From: Agitococcus lubricus
Lineage (GTDB): Bacteria; Pseudomonadota; Gammaproteobacteria; Pseudomonadales; Moraxellaceae
Reading direction: 5' to 3'
NCBI RefSeq assembly: GCF_003051055.1
Contig: NZ_QAON01000013.1
Coordinates: 1 to 64,000 of the forward strand
Length of the DNA: 64,000 bases
Positions 54,779-62,303 of this stretch are shown one piece after another. The notes beneath the pieces were generated by a model. It did not search any database, was not told the origin of the DNA, and saw nothing but the letters and a program-made list of their open reading frames with translations. A program made the translations under genes and the position numbers. Position 1 is the stretch's first letter. Each line of letters begins with the position of its first letter.

Positions 54779-55407
54779 AGCCGCACCGTGGTTTTACGCT
54801 GTTAGAATTATTGGTCGCGATAGCCATATTTGCCATTTTGGGTATAGGTAGTTATCGTTTATTAGCCAGTACCATTCAAACCCGTGATGTAGCCAAAGTC
54901 CATGATACGGCTTTACAAGACTTACAGCGTGCGATGACGGTACTGAACCGTGACATTTCCCAAGCGGTGGCTAGACCTGTGCGTAATGAGTTTGGTGATA
55001 ATGTGGCAGCACTTGTGTTGCAAAATAATAGTTTAGAACTGACACGTATGGGCTATCCTAATCCCTTAGAACAAACTCGCAGTGAATTACAACGTGTACA
55101 GTATGGGTTAAATGCAAAAGGTGAGTTGATGCGTGCTACATGGCGACATATAGACCGTGACCGTAGCGAAAAGCCAGTCCCAATTGTGATTCTAAAAAAT
55201 GTAGAGTCCATTCAATTTAGAGCCTATGCGGCAACAGGTGGACTCGGTGCAGAATGGCCGCCTTTAAGCCAAACTAATAGCCAAGATAATCTCACTGTCA
55301 TGCCTAGGGGTGTAGAATTGGTATTAAAGGTCAAGCCTTGGGGAGAAATTCGACGTTTTTTTCGTGTGCCTTTGGCTATTGAGGAAAAAAATGCGAATCC
55401 CTCTTAA
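54775..55407 (+). CDS. gspJ: Type II secretion minor pseudopilin GspJ
   Basis: A 210-residue minor pseudopilin. The cleavage site is HRGFTLLELLVAIAIFAILG. The conserved LQRAMTVLNRDISQAVARPV and LELTRMGYPNPLEQTRSELQ are GspJ signatures. It starts in an ATGA overlap with gspI and ends 17 bp inside gspK. It forms part of the pseudopilus tip. Confidence 0.94.
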   Translation: MKPHRGFTLLELLVAIAIFAILGIGSYRLLASTIQTRDVAKVHDTALQDLQRAMTVLNRDISQAVARPVRNEFGDNVAALVLQNNSLELTRMGYPNPLEQTRSELQRVQYGLNAKGELMRATWRHIDRDRSEKPVPIVILKNVESIQFRAYAATGGLGAEWPPLSQTNSQDNLTVMPRGVELVLKVKPWGEIRRFFRVPLAIEEKNANPS

Positions 55408-56395
55408 ACAACGAGGTGTTGCCTTACTTACGGTATTATTAGTGGTGGCGATGGCAACGATTTTGGCTGTGGCAATGGTAAAAAGTCAGCAGAGTTTTTT
55501 AAGGCGTTCAAGTAGTGTGTTTAGTCAAGACCAAGCCTACCTATATACCTTGGGTGCAGAATCATTTGCCAAATCGATTATTCAAGAAGACAAAGATAAC
55601 GACCAAAATAAAACCAATCCACAAGATGCATTGAACGAAAATTGGGCAAAACGCGTGCCGCCTTTTCCTGTGGAAGGGGGCTATGTATTGGCGCAAATAG
55701 ACGATTTACAAGCAAAATTTAACCTCAACAACTTGTGGCAAGAAGGGCAACTCAACACGGCTGCGCTAACGATGTATATGCGTTTATTAGCCTCTTTAGA
55801 CATCTCTCCGGCATTGGCTTCCCCACTCGTAGATTGGTTAGACCCTGATAATTTACCTTATGATGGCGATGGTGCCGAGGAAGATTGGTATTTACGCCTT
55901 AAGCCTGCTTACCGTACGGCAAATCATGCTCTGGTGAGTACCTCAGAGTTATTATTGTTGCGGGGTTATACGCCAGAAATTGTTGCCAAACTGCAACCGC
56001 ATATTACCGCATTGCCCACGTTTACCACGATAAATATCAATACTGCTTCGGCAGAGGTCTTGGTTGCAAGTGCTGATAATTTAACATTAAATATGGCAAA
56101 AGAATTGGTGAATACCCGTCCTAAAGAAGGCTTTGGGTCGGTCGAGTTGTTTTTGGCAAATCCTATATTTAGCAATATCAGCGCCGATGAAAAACAAAAT
56201 ATGACTAAAATGTTGGGCGTGCGTACACAATATTTTCGTGTTCTTGCCGAAGCTGAAATAGACTTAAAGCGTCGCGTCCTCAGTGTGACCATTGCGCGTG
56301 ATGATAGCTCAACCATTCGTACAATTAGCCGTGATTGGAGTCAGCAATGGCAAACAGTCACTCAACAAAAATCTCATATTAAAGACACGCCCTAA
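55391..56395 (+). CDS. gspK: Type II secretion minor pseudopilin GspK
   Basis: A 334-residue large minor pseudopilin. The leader is short and basic (MRIPLKQRG), then VALLTVLLVVAMATILAVAM. As usual for GspK, position +5 of the mature protein lacks the conserved Glu. Downstream signatures are YVLAQIDDLQAKFNLNNLW and LVDWLDPDNLPYDGDGAEED, and a helix-hairpin-helix-like ININTASAEVLVAS follows. The ATG at 55391 has GAGG directly before it; a longer upstream frame begins inside gspJ. It ends in a one-base overlap with gspL. Confidence 0.94.
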   Translation: MRIPLKQRGVALLTVLLVVAMATILAVAMVKSQQSFLRRSSSVFSQDQAYLYTLGAESFAKSIIQEDKDNDQNKTNPQDALNENWAKRVPPFPVEGGYVLAQIDDLQAKFNLNNLWQEGQLNTAALTMYMRLLASLDISPALASPLVDWLDPDNLPYDGDGAEEDWYLRLKPAYRTANHALVSTSELLLLRGYTPEIVAKLQPHITALPTFTTININTASAEVLVASADNLTLNMAKELVNTRPKEGFGSVELFLANPIFSNISADEKQNMTKMLGVRTQYFRVLAEAEIDLKRRVLSVTIARDDSSTIRTISRDWSQQWQTVTQQKSHIKDTP

Positions 56396-57579
56396 TGGAC
56401 AATCTATTTATTCGTATTCCAACCTTAGGTGGCTTGTGGCAGGGCTGGTCTCGCCATGAGCAGACTCTCAAGGCATTGAGCGAAGCAGACTTAGAAGCGC
56501 TTATGAGCGCAGGTTTAGCTAATGTCGCGGTGACGGTACTCGTCCCGACATCATTGTGTCTATTCTCTGTTGTCCATATCACGCGCCAACAACTCAAGCA
56601 ATTACAACCCTCAGATATGGCTTTATTGCTCGAAGACCAGACTTTAAGCCCTGTTGAGCAACTGCACTGTGTTTGTCGTCCATTGAACGATGAACAAGCC
56701 GTGATTGTGGGTATTCAACAGCAAACATTGCAAAGTTTGTTGGAGCCATTTACGGCAAGTCAATGCCAACTTGTTGCCGCAATTCCTGATATTTTTATGG
56801 TACCAAGCCAAGAACATAGTTGGTCGCTGCTGGTCGATAATTCCGACTGTTGGTTGCGTATCAATCCACATTTGGGCTTGCGGTTGGAGGCAACGGCAGC
56901 AATTGTGTTATTAAATAGTGCTTGGCAGGAGTATCCGACGCAGCGTGTGAGTGTATACGGTGATGTCCCAAGTGATGTACAAGCGTGGTTAAGTGCGAAA
57001 CAAGACTTGACTATTGATGTAGTACCTGCGGTCAACTGGACACAAGAATTTCAACAATTGAATGCGAAACATGCATTTAATTTGCTGACAGGTAAATTTA
57101 CAGTAAAAACGGCTTCCTCTTTATCGGGTTATTGGCGTTATGCGGCTATTTTTGTAGGGATTGCCTTTGCAACACAATTAGCATACGACAGTGCCCGTTT
57201 ATGGCATTTCAAAAAAGTGGCACAGCAGACCAAAACACAAAGTATTCAGCTTTATCAAAGTCTTTTTCCGCAAGAACAGCGTATTGTCAATTTGAAACGC
57301 CAAATTGAAAGTCATTTGGCAGAGCGTCAACAAATGGGACAAGGTTTTATGCCGATTGCAACACGAGTTGGCGAAGTCTTAAATACGCAACAATGGCAAA
57401 CACAACGTATAGATTTTGATAGTAACGGTTTATTACTGGAAGTGGATGCCGCGAACTTGACCGAGTTAGATAAATTGCGCCAGCAGTTAAATGCACAAGG
57501 CTTAGTGGCGGAAACCTTAAGTGCCAATAGTCAAGGTACAGGCATTCGGGGTCGTTTACGTATTAGTGAGAGTAGTTAA
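56395..57579 (+). CDS. gspL: Type II secretion inner-membrane protein GspL
   Basis: A 394-residue protein. An actin-like cytoplasmic domain of about 240 residues binds GspE (LLVDNSDCWLRINPHLGLRL). A single membrane helix lies near residue 245-265 (YWRYAAIFVGIAFATQLAY), and a small periplasmic ferredoxin-like domain follows. It passes the ATPase motion to the pseudopilus. The ATG overlaps the gspK stop (TAATG). Confidence 0.92.
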   Translation: MDNLFIRIPTLGGLWQGWSRHEQTLKALSEADLEALMSAGLANVAVTVLVPTSLCLFSVVHITRQQLKQLQPSDMALLLEDQTLSPVEQLHCVCRPLNDEQAVIVGIQQQTLQSLLEPFTASQCQLVAAIPDIFMVPSQEHSWSLLVDNSDCWLRINPHLGLRLEATAAIVLLNSAWQEYPTQRVSVYGDVPSDVQAWLSAKQDLTIDVVPAVNWTQEFQQLNAKHAFNLLTGKFTVKTASSLSGYWRYAAIFVGIAFATQLAYDSARLWHFKKVAQQTKTQSIQLYQSLFPQEQRIVNLKRQIESHLAERQQMGQGFMPIATRVGEVLNTQQWQTQRIDFDSNGLLLEVDAANLTELDKLRQQLNAQGLVAETLSANSQGTGIRGRLRISESS

Positions 57580-57580
57580 T

Positions 57581-58030
57581 ATGCCTGCGATATTAGAAGA
57601 TTACTTGGCCAAGTTAAGCCCCCGTGACCGTGTAGCCGTGATAGTGCTAGCGATTTTTGTGGTGATTTCTTGTGTTGGTTTAGCTGTCCTAAAATTACAT
57701 CGCGCTGCCGATAAAGCACAGCAACAAGCAGAGCAAGAAAAAGAGCTCTATACATGGTTACAAGCCAGTATGCCGCTGTTGGCGGGTGGGGCGAGTATAA
57801 ATGGCGGCTCGGTATTAGATACAGTGAGTGCGAGTGCAGGCGTTACAGGTATTACTATGCAGCGGTTTGAACCTGATGGTGATAGTGTTCGTGTCTGGTT
57901 AGAAAATGCGGAGTTTGCCAAGGTGGCGAATTGGTTACACTCCTTAAGTCAACAAGGCATTAACGCTCAAGAAGTACATTTTGAGCAAAATAGCAAAGGC
58001 TTATCGGTTCGTTTAGTGTTTGGGCGTTAG
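57581..58030 (+). CDS. gspM: Type II secretion inner-membrane protein GspM
   Basis: A 149-residue protein with the GspM start LEDYLAKLSPRDRVAVIVLA, whose hydrophobic helix runs near residues 15-38. The periplasmic domain carries LDTVSASAGVTGITMQRFEP and VWLENAEFAKVANWLHSLSQ. It partners GspL. It starts one base after the gspL stop and is the last gene of the operon here; no gspN or gspC/D follows. Confidence 0.93.
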   Translation: MPAILEDYLAKLSPRDRVAVIVLAIFVVISCVGLAVLKLHRAADKAQQQAEQEKELYTWLQASMPLLAGGASINGGSVLDTVSASAGVTGITMQRFEPDGDSVRVWLENAEFAKVANWLHSLSQQGINAQEVHFEQNSKGLSVRLVFGR

Positions 58031-58039
58031 TTTTATTTA

Positions 58040-58069
58040 ATCTGACTTTGCTTTTTACCAAAGTCAGAT
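58040..58069. terminator. 11-bp hairpin ending the gsp operon
   Basis: ATCTGACTTTG (58040-58050) pairs perfectly with CAAAGTCAGAT (58059-58069) across 8 bases. It lies between the convergent gspM and PA4642-family genes. A T-run lies before rather than after it, so it is terminator-like. Confidence 0.6.
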
Positions 58070-58087
58070 AGAGGCCGTTTCGCTCAG

Positions 58088-58375
58088 TTAGTTGAAAGTC
58101 GCTGTCAGTACTGTGACAAACTCTGCGGAGTTTGGGTGCTCTTTGGCTAAATCTACAATTGACTTACCTTCGGTATTGACGGCATGTAAATCACGACCTT
58201 CTGCTAAAAAATAGACTAAGAAACGTTCAAAGTCGTTGGCCCGCATATGCTTATAGGCATTATACAAGACGTGAAAGTCAGCATTTTCTCCCAAGGGTGG
58301 TTGACGATTTAAGTAGGATTTTACCCGTTCATCGTTCCATTCTTCGCCAAATTTTGCGGGCTGTGTTAAGGCCAT
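58088..58375 (-). CDS. PA4642-family conserved protein
   Basis: A 95-residue protein. The front TQPAKFGEEWNDERVKSYL, then HVLYNAYKHMRANDFERFLV and a C-terminal ankyrin-like NTEKS-type segment (LHAVNTEGKSIVDLAKEHP), match the PA4642 family of Pseudomonadales. The function is unknown. It is monocistronic and lies between the gsp operon and minE. Its presence supports the placement of the organism in Pseudomonadales. Confidence 0.82.
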   Translation of the reverse strand: MALTQPAKFGEEWNDERVKSYLNRQPPLGENADFHVLYNAYKHMRANDFERFLVYFLAEGRDLHAVNTEGKSIVDLAKEHPNSAEFVTVLTATFN

Positions 58376-58504
58376 AATTCACTCTCATGTATCAAAAAGT
58401 ATCAATAAACAGAACTTTCTACTGCACTTAACAGGAGCTAAACAACTTTTTAGGATGCTCTGTGTTGATGGTAGTCGTTTAGTGCGAGACTTTAGGTAGG
58501 AAAA

Positions 58505-58528
58505 AAGGCCACGTCAAGACGTAGCCTT
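58505..58528 (-). terminator. Rho-independent terminator of the min operon
   Basis: AAGGC and ACGTC pair with GACGT and GCCTT (58505-58528) with one mismatch. On the minus strand a TTTTTT run follows. It lies about 27 bases after the minE stop. Confidence 0.85.
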
Positions 58529-58554
58529 AGATTTTCTTGCAGGCAAGGGCGGAA

Positions 58555-58833
58555 CTATAAGCTAAGACGTTTATCTTCGGGCAGTGTGATGTCCATTTCA
58601 ATCACTTCAAGTCCGTCTTTTTGTTGTACCTGTACTTGTACAGAAGTATCGGGTACAGAGACATATTTACGAACCACAGCCAAAATCTCTTCGCGTAATT
58701 GCGGAAGATAGGGGGCTGCACTACCACCACGTCCTTCGCGTTGATGTGCAACGACCACCATTAAACGCTCTTTAGCGGTTGAGGCAGTATTATTTTTTTT
58801 ATCACTGCCAAAAATTTTGCGCCAATCCATCAT
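58555..58833 (-). CDS. minE: Cell division topological specificity factor MinE
   Basis: A 92-residue protein. The MinD-binding segment is STAKERLMVVVAHQREGRGG. The dimerisation domain follows: LPQLREEILAVVRKYVSVPD. MinE drives the pole-to-pole oscillation of MinD. It starts three bases after the minD stop. The length is typical, and a terminator follows. Confidence 0.95.
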   Translation of the reverse strand: MMDWRKIFGSDKKNNTASTAKERLMVVVAHQREGRGGSAAPYLPQLREEILAVVRKYVSVPDTSVQVQVQQKDGLEVIEMDITLPEDKRLSL

Positions 58834-58836
58834 GAT

Positions 58837-59646
58837 TTAGCCCCCTAATAGCCAAGCGAGCAATCCTTTCTTTTCTGGGTTTAAGAAACGATGTGGGCGT
58901 TCTTCTCCCAAGAAACGTGCCACGAGGTCGTCATACGCTAAGCCTGCTTCGCTATTTTTGTCACTAATGACAGGGACACCACCATTAGAAGAAGTCAACA
59001 CGGCCGCAGATTCAGGGACAACCCCTAGTAAAGGAATTGCTAAAATTTCTTTGATATCCTCAACAGACATCATTTCTTGTTTGACCACACGATTAGGATT
59101 ATAACGTGTTAATACAAGATGCTCTTTAAGACGACCTTTACCTTGTTCAACTTTTTGAGTTTTACTGGCCAATAAGCCTAAAACGCGGTCGGAGTCACGT
59201 ACAGAGGAAACTTCAGGGTTAGTGACAACTAAGGCTTCATCGGCAAAGTACATCGCTAAATGTGCGCCTTTTTCGATACCTGCAGGGGAGTCACAAATAA
59301 TATATTCAAACTCTTGCTTTAATTCATTTAAGACGCGTTCTACACCGTCTTGTGTTAAAGCGTCTTTATCACGGGTTTGCGATGCAGCTAAGATATATAA
59401 ATTTTCGTAGGTTTTATCTTTAATTAATGCCTGTTGTAATTTGGCTTCCCCATGAATGACATTAACGAAGTCAAAAACAACTCGGCGTTCACAACCCATA
59501 ATCAAATCTAGATTACGTAAACCGACGTCAAAATCAATTACAACGGTTTTATGGCCACGCATAGCAAGACCAGTTGCAAAAGAGGCACTCGTCGTTGTTT
59601 TACCAACACCACCTTTACCAGAGGTAACGACAATTATTTTGGCCAC
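58837..59646 (-). CDS. minD: Septum site-determining ATPase MinD
   Basis: A 269-residue ParA-like ATPase. The deviant Walker A is TSGKGGVGKTTTSASFATGL. FDVGLRNLDLIMGCERRVVF follows, and the C-terminal amphipathic helix (EKKGLLAWLLGG) anchors it to the membrane. With MinC it blocks division near the poles. The start is a GTG at 59646 with GAGGAA before it. It lies 347 bp after minC, an unusually wide gap, and 3 bp before minE. Confidence 0.97.
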   Translation of the reverse strand: MAKIIVVTSGKGGVGKTTTSASFATGLAMRGHKTVVIDFDVGLRNLDLIMGCERRVVFDFVNVIHGEAKLQQALIKDKTYENLYILAASQTRDKDALTQDGVERVLNELKQEFEYIICDSPAGIEKGAHLAMYFADEALVVTNPEVSSVRDSDRVLGLLASKTQKVEQGKGRLKEHLVLTRYNPNRVVKQEMMSVEDIKEILAIPLLGVVPESAAVLTSSNGGVPVISDKNSEAGLAYDDLVARFLGEERPHRFLNPEKKGLLAWLLGG

Positions 59647-59993
59647 GGTAATATCTTCCTCGCGTCAAATTCAAGCTTAAGTCTCAGTCTTATACAAACA
59701 CGACGTATAAGAATGCGTTGGTAGCAGCAATTCTAACTCTCAGATATAAGGGATTACCTTATAAAACTGATGGCTATCTGCTATTGTGTCATTATAAAGG
59801 CTTGACTGAATATGAAGTATCCAGCAAATTTACAGTTGATAATGACACATTATGTACATAAATGTAAAAAAAAAATCAATTTATCTGACAAAAAGGCGCA
59901 TCTATACTAGAATTTAATGTCACTAAATGCCATTCCTTGAGGGTATTAGCCTTAACACAATAACTAAAAACAAACCTAACACGGCATTCAAGG
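59647..59993. other. Gap between minC and minD
   Basis: About 347 bp with no credible gene. It is AT-rich, with a run of ten A's near 59869. A TATAAT (minus strand, 59796-59791) could be a -10 for a minD promoter, without a clear -35. Separate control of minDE is likely. Confidence 0.4.
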
Positions 59994-60704
59994 TTACGGT
60001 TCTAACAATTCAATGGCTAGATTGCTGTCATCTGAAAGACGAATCTGGGTCGCTTTACCGCGTAAATTGCTAGGAATTTGGTCTGCAACCATATAAACAC
60101 CGGCAATTGCAACAAGGTCGGCTTCAAAGCGTCGGCAAAAAATACGTGCATTCGGATTGCCTGTTGCGCCTGCAATAGCGCGTCCGCGTAAGGTACCATA
60201 AACGTGAATACAACCATCTGCAATCAACTCTGCGCCAGAACTCACAGGTGCCAATACAATTAAGTCACTATTTTCTGCGTAGACTTGTTGACCAGAACGG
60301 ACAGGGTCTGTGATGAGTTTGGCTGGTAGATTGGGGGGGGCAGGAGTATTGCTTGGTGTTGTACTTTGGTTGGTTGATGCGGTTCTTGGTCGGCTGACAC
60401 TTTGGGTATGGTCAGGAGGCATCACAGGTAAGTTGAGGAGTAGCGCTTGCTCCGTCAAAATACCGTCAGATACGCCCAAGACTTGAATACCTGTCTTACG
60501 CAAGGTTTTAACGAGCCAGCTCAAATCAATCAGGTCGACAGATTCAATAATGACAGGTAAGCCCTGTTTTAACATCGGATTTTCTAAGGTCAGTTTGGTG
60601 AGTTCTTCAACAATCTCTTGTGGATTGGTGGATTGAACTCGTAAACGAGATAAGGTTAATACACGTCCCATCAGACGTAAGGCTTTGGTTTCTTCCATTT
60701 GCAT
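59994..60704 (-). CDS. minC: Septum site-determining protein MinC
   Basis: A 236-residue division inhibitor. The N-terminal FtsZ-interacting domain spans residues 1-105. A Pro/Ser/Thr-rich linker near 110-130 joins the C-terminal beta-helix, marked by GQQVYAENSDLIVLAPVSSG, then VYGTLRGRAIAGATGNPNAR and IFCRRFEADLVAIAGVYMVA. The C-terminal domain dimerises and binds MinD. The length is normal. It is upstream of minD by 347 bp on the same strand. Confidence 0.93.
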   Translation of the reverse strand: MQMEETKALRLMGRVLTLSRLRVQSTNPQEIVEELTKLTLENPMLKQGLPVIIESVDLIDLSWLVKTLRKTGIQVLGVSDGILTEQALLLNLPVMPPDHTQSVSRPRTASTNQSTTPSNTPAPPNLPAKLITDPVRSGQQVYAENSDLIVLAPVSSGAELIADGCIHVYGTLRGRAIAGATGNPNARIFCRRFEADLVAIAGVYMVADQIPSNLRGKATQIRLSDDSNLAIELLEP

Positions 60705-61032
60705 AATTCTTAAATACAGTTATAGCTAGATTGCCAACAAGGATAAGCGAGTAATTTTAGACTATTGACCTAGTCATTGGGGTATATGCTAATTCGATTA
60801 GCGATTTATATGTCATGCCAATGAGAGACTCAGTTGCAACAAATGCGCCATTTTTTATATAGCAAGGCATGCAAGGAACCCAGTCTGCCAATGGCTTGAT
60901 TTTACGCTATTCGGCAAGCGCTTGGCAGCCGTTCTTGAAAAATTAAATATCTATTATGGGGGGGTAGCACTTATTGACAGGAGAGTATTTGCGCAATAAT
61001 AGGGCATCTACTCTCATTGAGTGCAATGGTTG
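60705..61032. other. Intergenic region between the membrane protein gene and minC
   Basis: About 328 bp with no credible gene. It should hold the minC promoter and the end of the upstream transcript. GGGGGGG at 60959-60965 and imperfect inverted repeats of TTGGCA/TGCCAA type are the only features I see. Confidence 0.4.
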
Positions 61033-62097
61033 TTAAGGCAGGGGTTGGGTTTTATCGGTATTAAGTTTAGCGTCAATCGGATTTTCTATCTCCTGCTGTT
61101 CATCAATTTTCCATTGTTGAATGGCGACTTGGGATTTTATCAATTCGATGGCTTCTACCATAATCGACTCGATAGCATGATCCATTTCAGCATCCGATAG
61201 AGTAAAAGTGTCAAAAGCAGCATCTGCAAGGTCTTTCAGTGCGGCATTATCGGTTTGGCTAAGGTCTTGTAACATATTACGCGTTAAATCATTGACGAGG
61301 CTACTCAGCAGTTGTTGCACCTCACTTTCAATCATATTGCCAATCAGGGGTAAGCGGCGTTTCATCTGTCGCCATTCACTATTATGGCGAAGGGTGTGTT
61401 CAATGGTCTGTGTTAAATAATGAGCAAGTTCTTGTTCGTGTTGTTGATAGGCACGCGTGGTAAATGCGCCAATACGATTGGCTAGCCAACGACTAATAAT
61501 TGCTTTATGTGGGACTAACACGTTGGCGCGTAAGTCACTCATGACAGGGTTGTTACTACGCAATTCTTTTTGTACACCATCAAGCACATTTAGCACAATA
61601 CGGTCAGAAATCTCTTCAATGACAATGCCATAATATTTTTGTGCAGTTTTGATGAGACGCGTTCCTACCACAATAATGCCAAGTGTATGTAAACGATAAA
61701 ATACGGATACTAACCGTAACAGGCGCAAAAACTGCAAACCAGGTAAACACGCTAAAACGTCATACCAATGAATAAAAGGATAAAAAAACCAACGATGATA
61801 GGTTTTTCTATAAATAGCCAATAACCAACGTAGACCAAGTTCTACTAATAAAAAAATCGTGAAAATGGAGTCATAAATAGTGATTTTTTTGTGCCAGTGT
61901 TGTTGATAATGCTGGTAAAAATCAGGATGCCACTCAGAAAATAACAAACCAAAGCCTGTGTACATGAGCAGGGTGTCTATGAGTAATAATATTAGATTGA
62001 GAGTAATTAAACCCAAGACAAAGATATCAATTACTAACAATGGGGCTTCTTGTTTGTGCTTTTTGAGGGCTTGCCAATTAATGAGCATGGCAATCAT
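61033..62097 (-). CDS. Pore-less voltage-sensor-like membrane protein
   Basis: A 354-residue protein. Four N-terminal membrane helices have the layout of a voltage sensor: S1 (VLGLITLNLILLLIDTLLM), S2 with Glu and Arg (FTIFLLVELGLRWLLAIY), S3 with Asp (FIHWYDVLACLPGLQ) and an S4-like helix with Arg spaced by threes (FLRLLRLVSVFYRLH). No pore loop or selectivity filter follows. A helical cytoplasmic region of about 220 residues makes up the rest. It resembles the 'ion transporter' proteins of Pseudomonas and Acinetobacter with no known function. Starts at 62097 and 62088 are both possible; AGGAG lies upstream. It is monocistronic. Confidence 0.65.
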   Translation of the reverse strand: MIAMLINWQALKKHKQEAPLLVIDIFVLGLITLNLILLLIDTLLMYTGFGLLFSEWHPDFYQHYQQHWHKKITIYDSIFTIFLLVELGLRWLLAIYRKTYHRWFFYPFIHWYDVLACLPGLQFLRLLRLVSVFYRLHTLGIIVVGTRLIKTAQKYYGIVIEEISDRIVLNVLDGVQKELRSNNPVMSDLRANVLVPHKAIISRWLANRIGAFTTRAYQQHEQELAHYLTQTIEHTLRHNSEWRQMKRRLPLIGNMIESEVQQLLSSLVNDLTRNMLQDLSQTDNAALKDLADAAFDTFTLSDAEMDHAIESIMVEAIELIKSQVAIQQWKIDEQQEIENPIDAKLNTDKTQPLP

Positions 62098-62303
62098 GAC
62101 TCCTATAAGGTTAATTCAGAAGATTAAGTTGACATAAAATAAACGAGTCTATGCAGCTTAGGCCTTTATTTGCCATAGTAACGAATATAAGAGAATACAA
62201 TGAAAAGATTGTCTAGCAATGTTGATGTGATAAAAACGTGTGCGTATGAAAATGGGTAATTTCTCTGTATAAACAAGGAGAAATCACCCAAATTTAAGGT
62301 GTT

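Noticed and set aside
60973-61003. Plus-strand promoter TTGACA with 17-base spacing upstream of 61033
   Set aside because: The -10 match is poor and no plus-strand gene follows; it would only run antisense to the membrane-protein gene.
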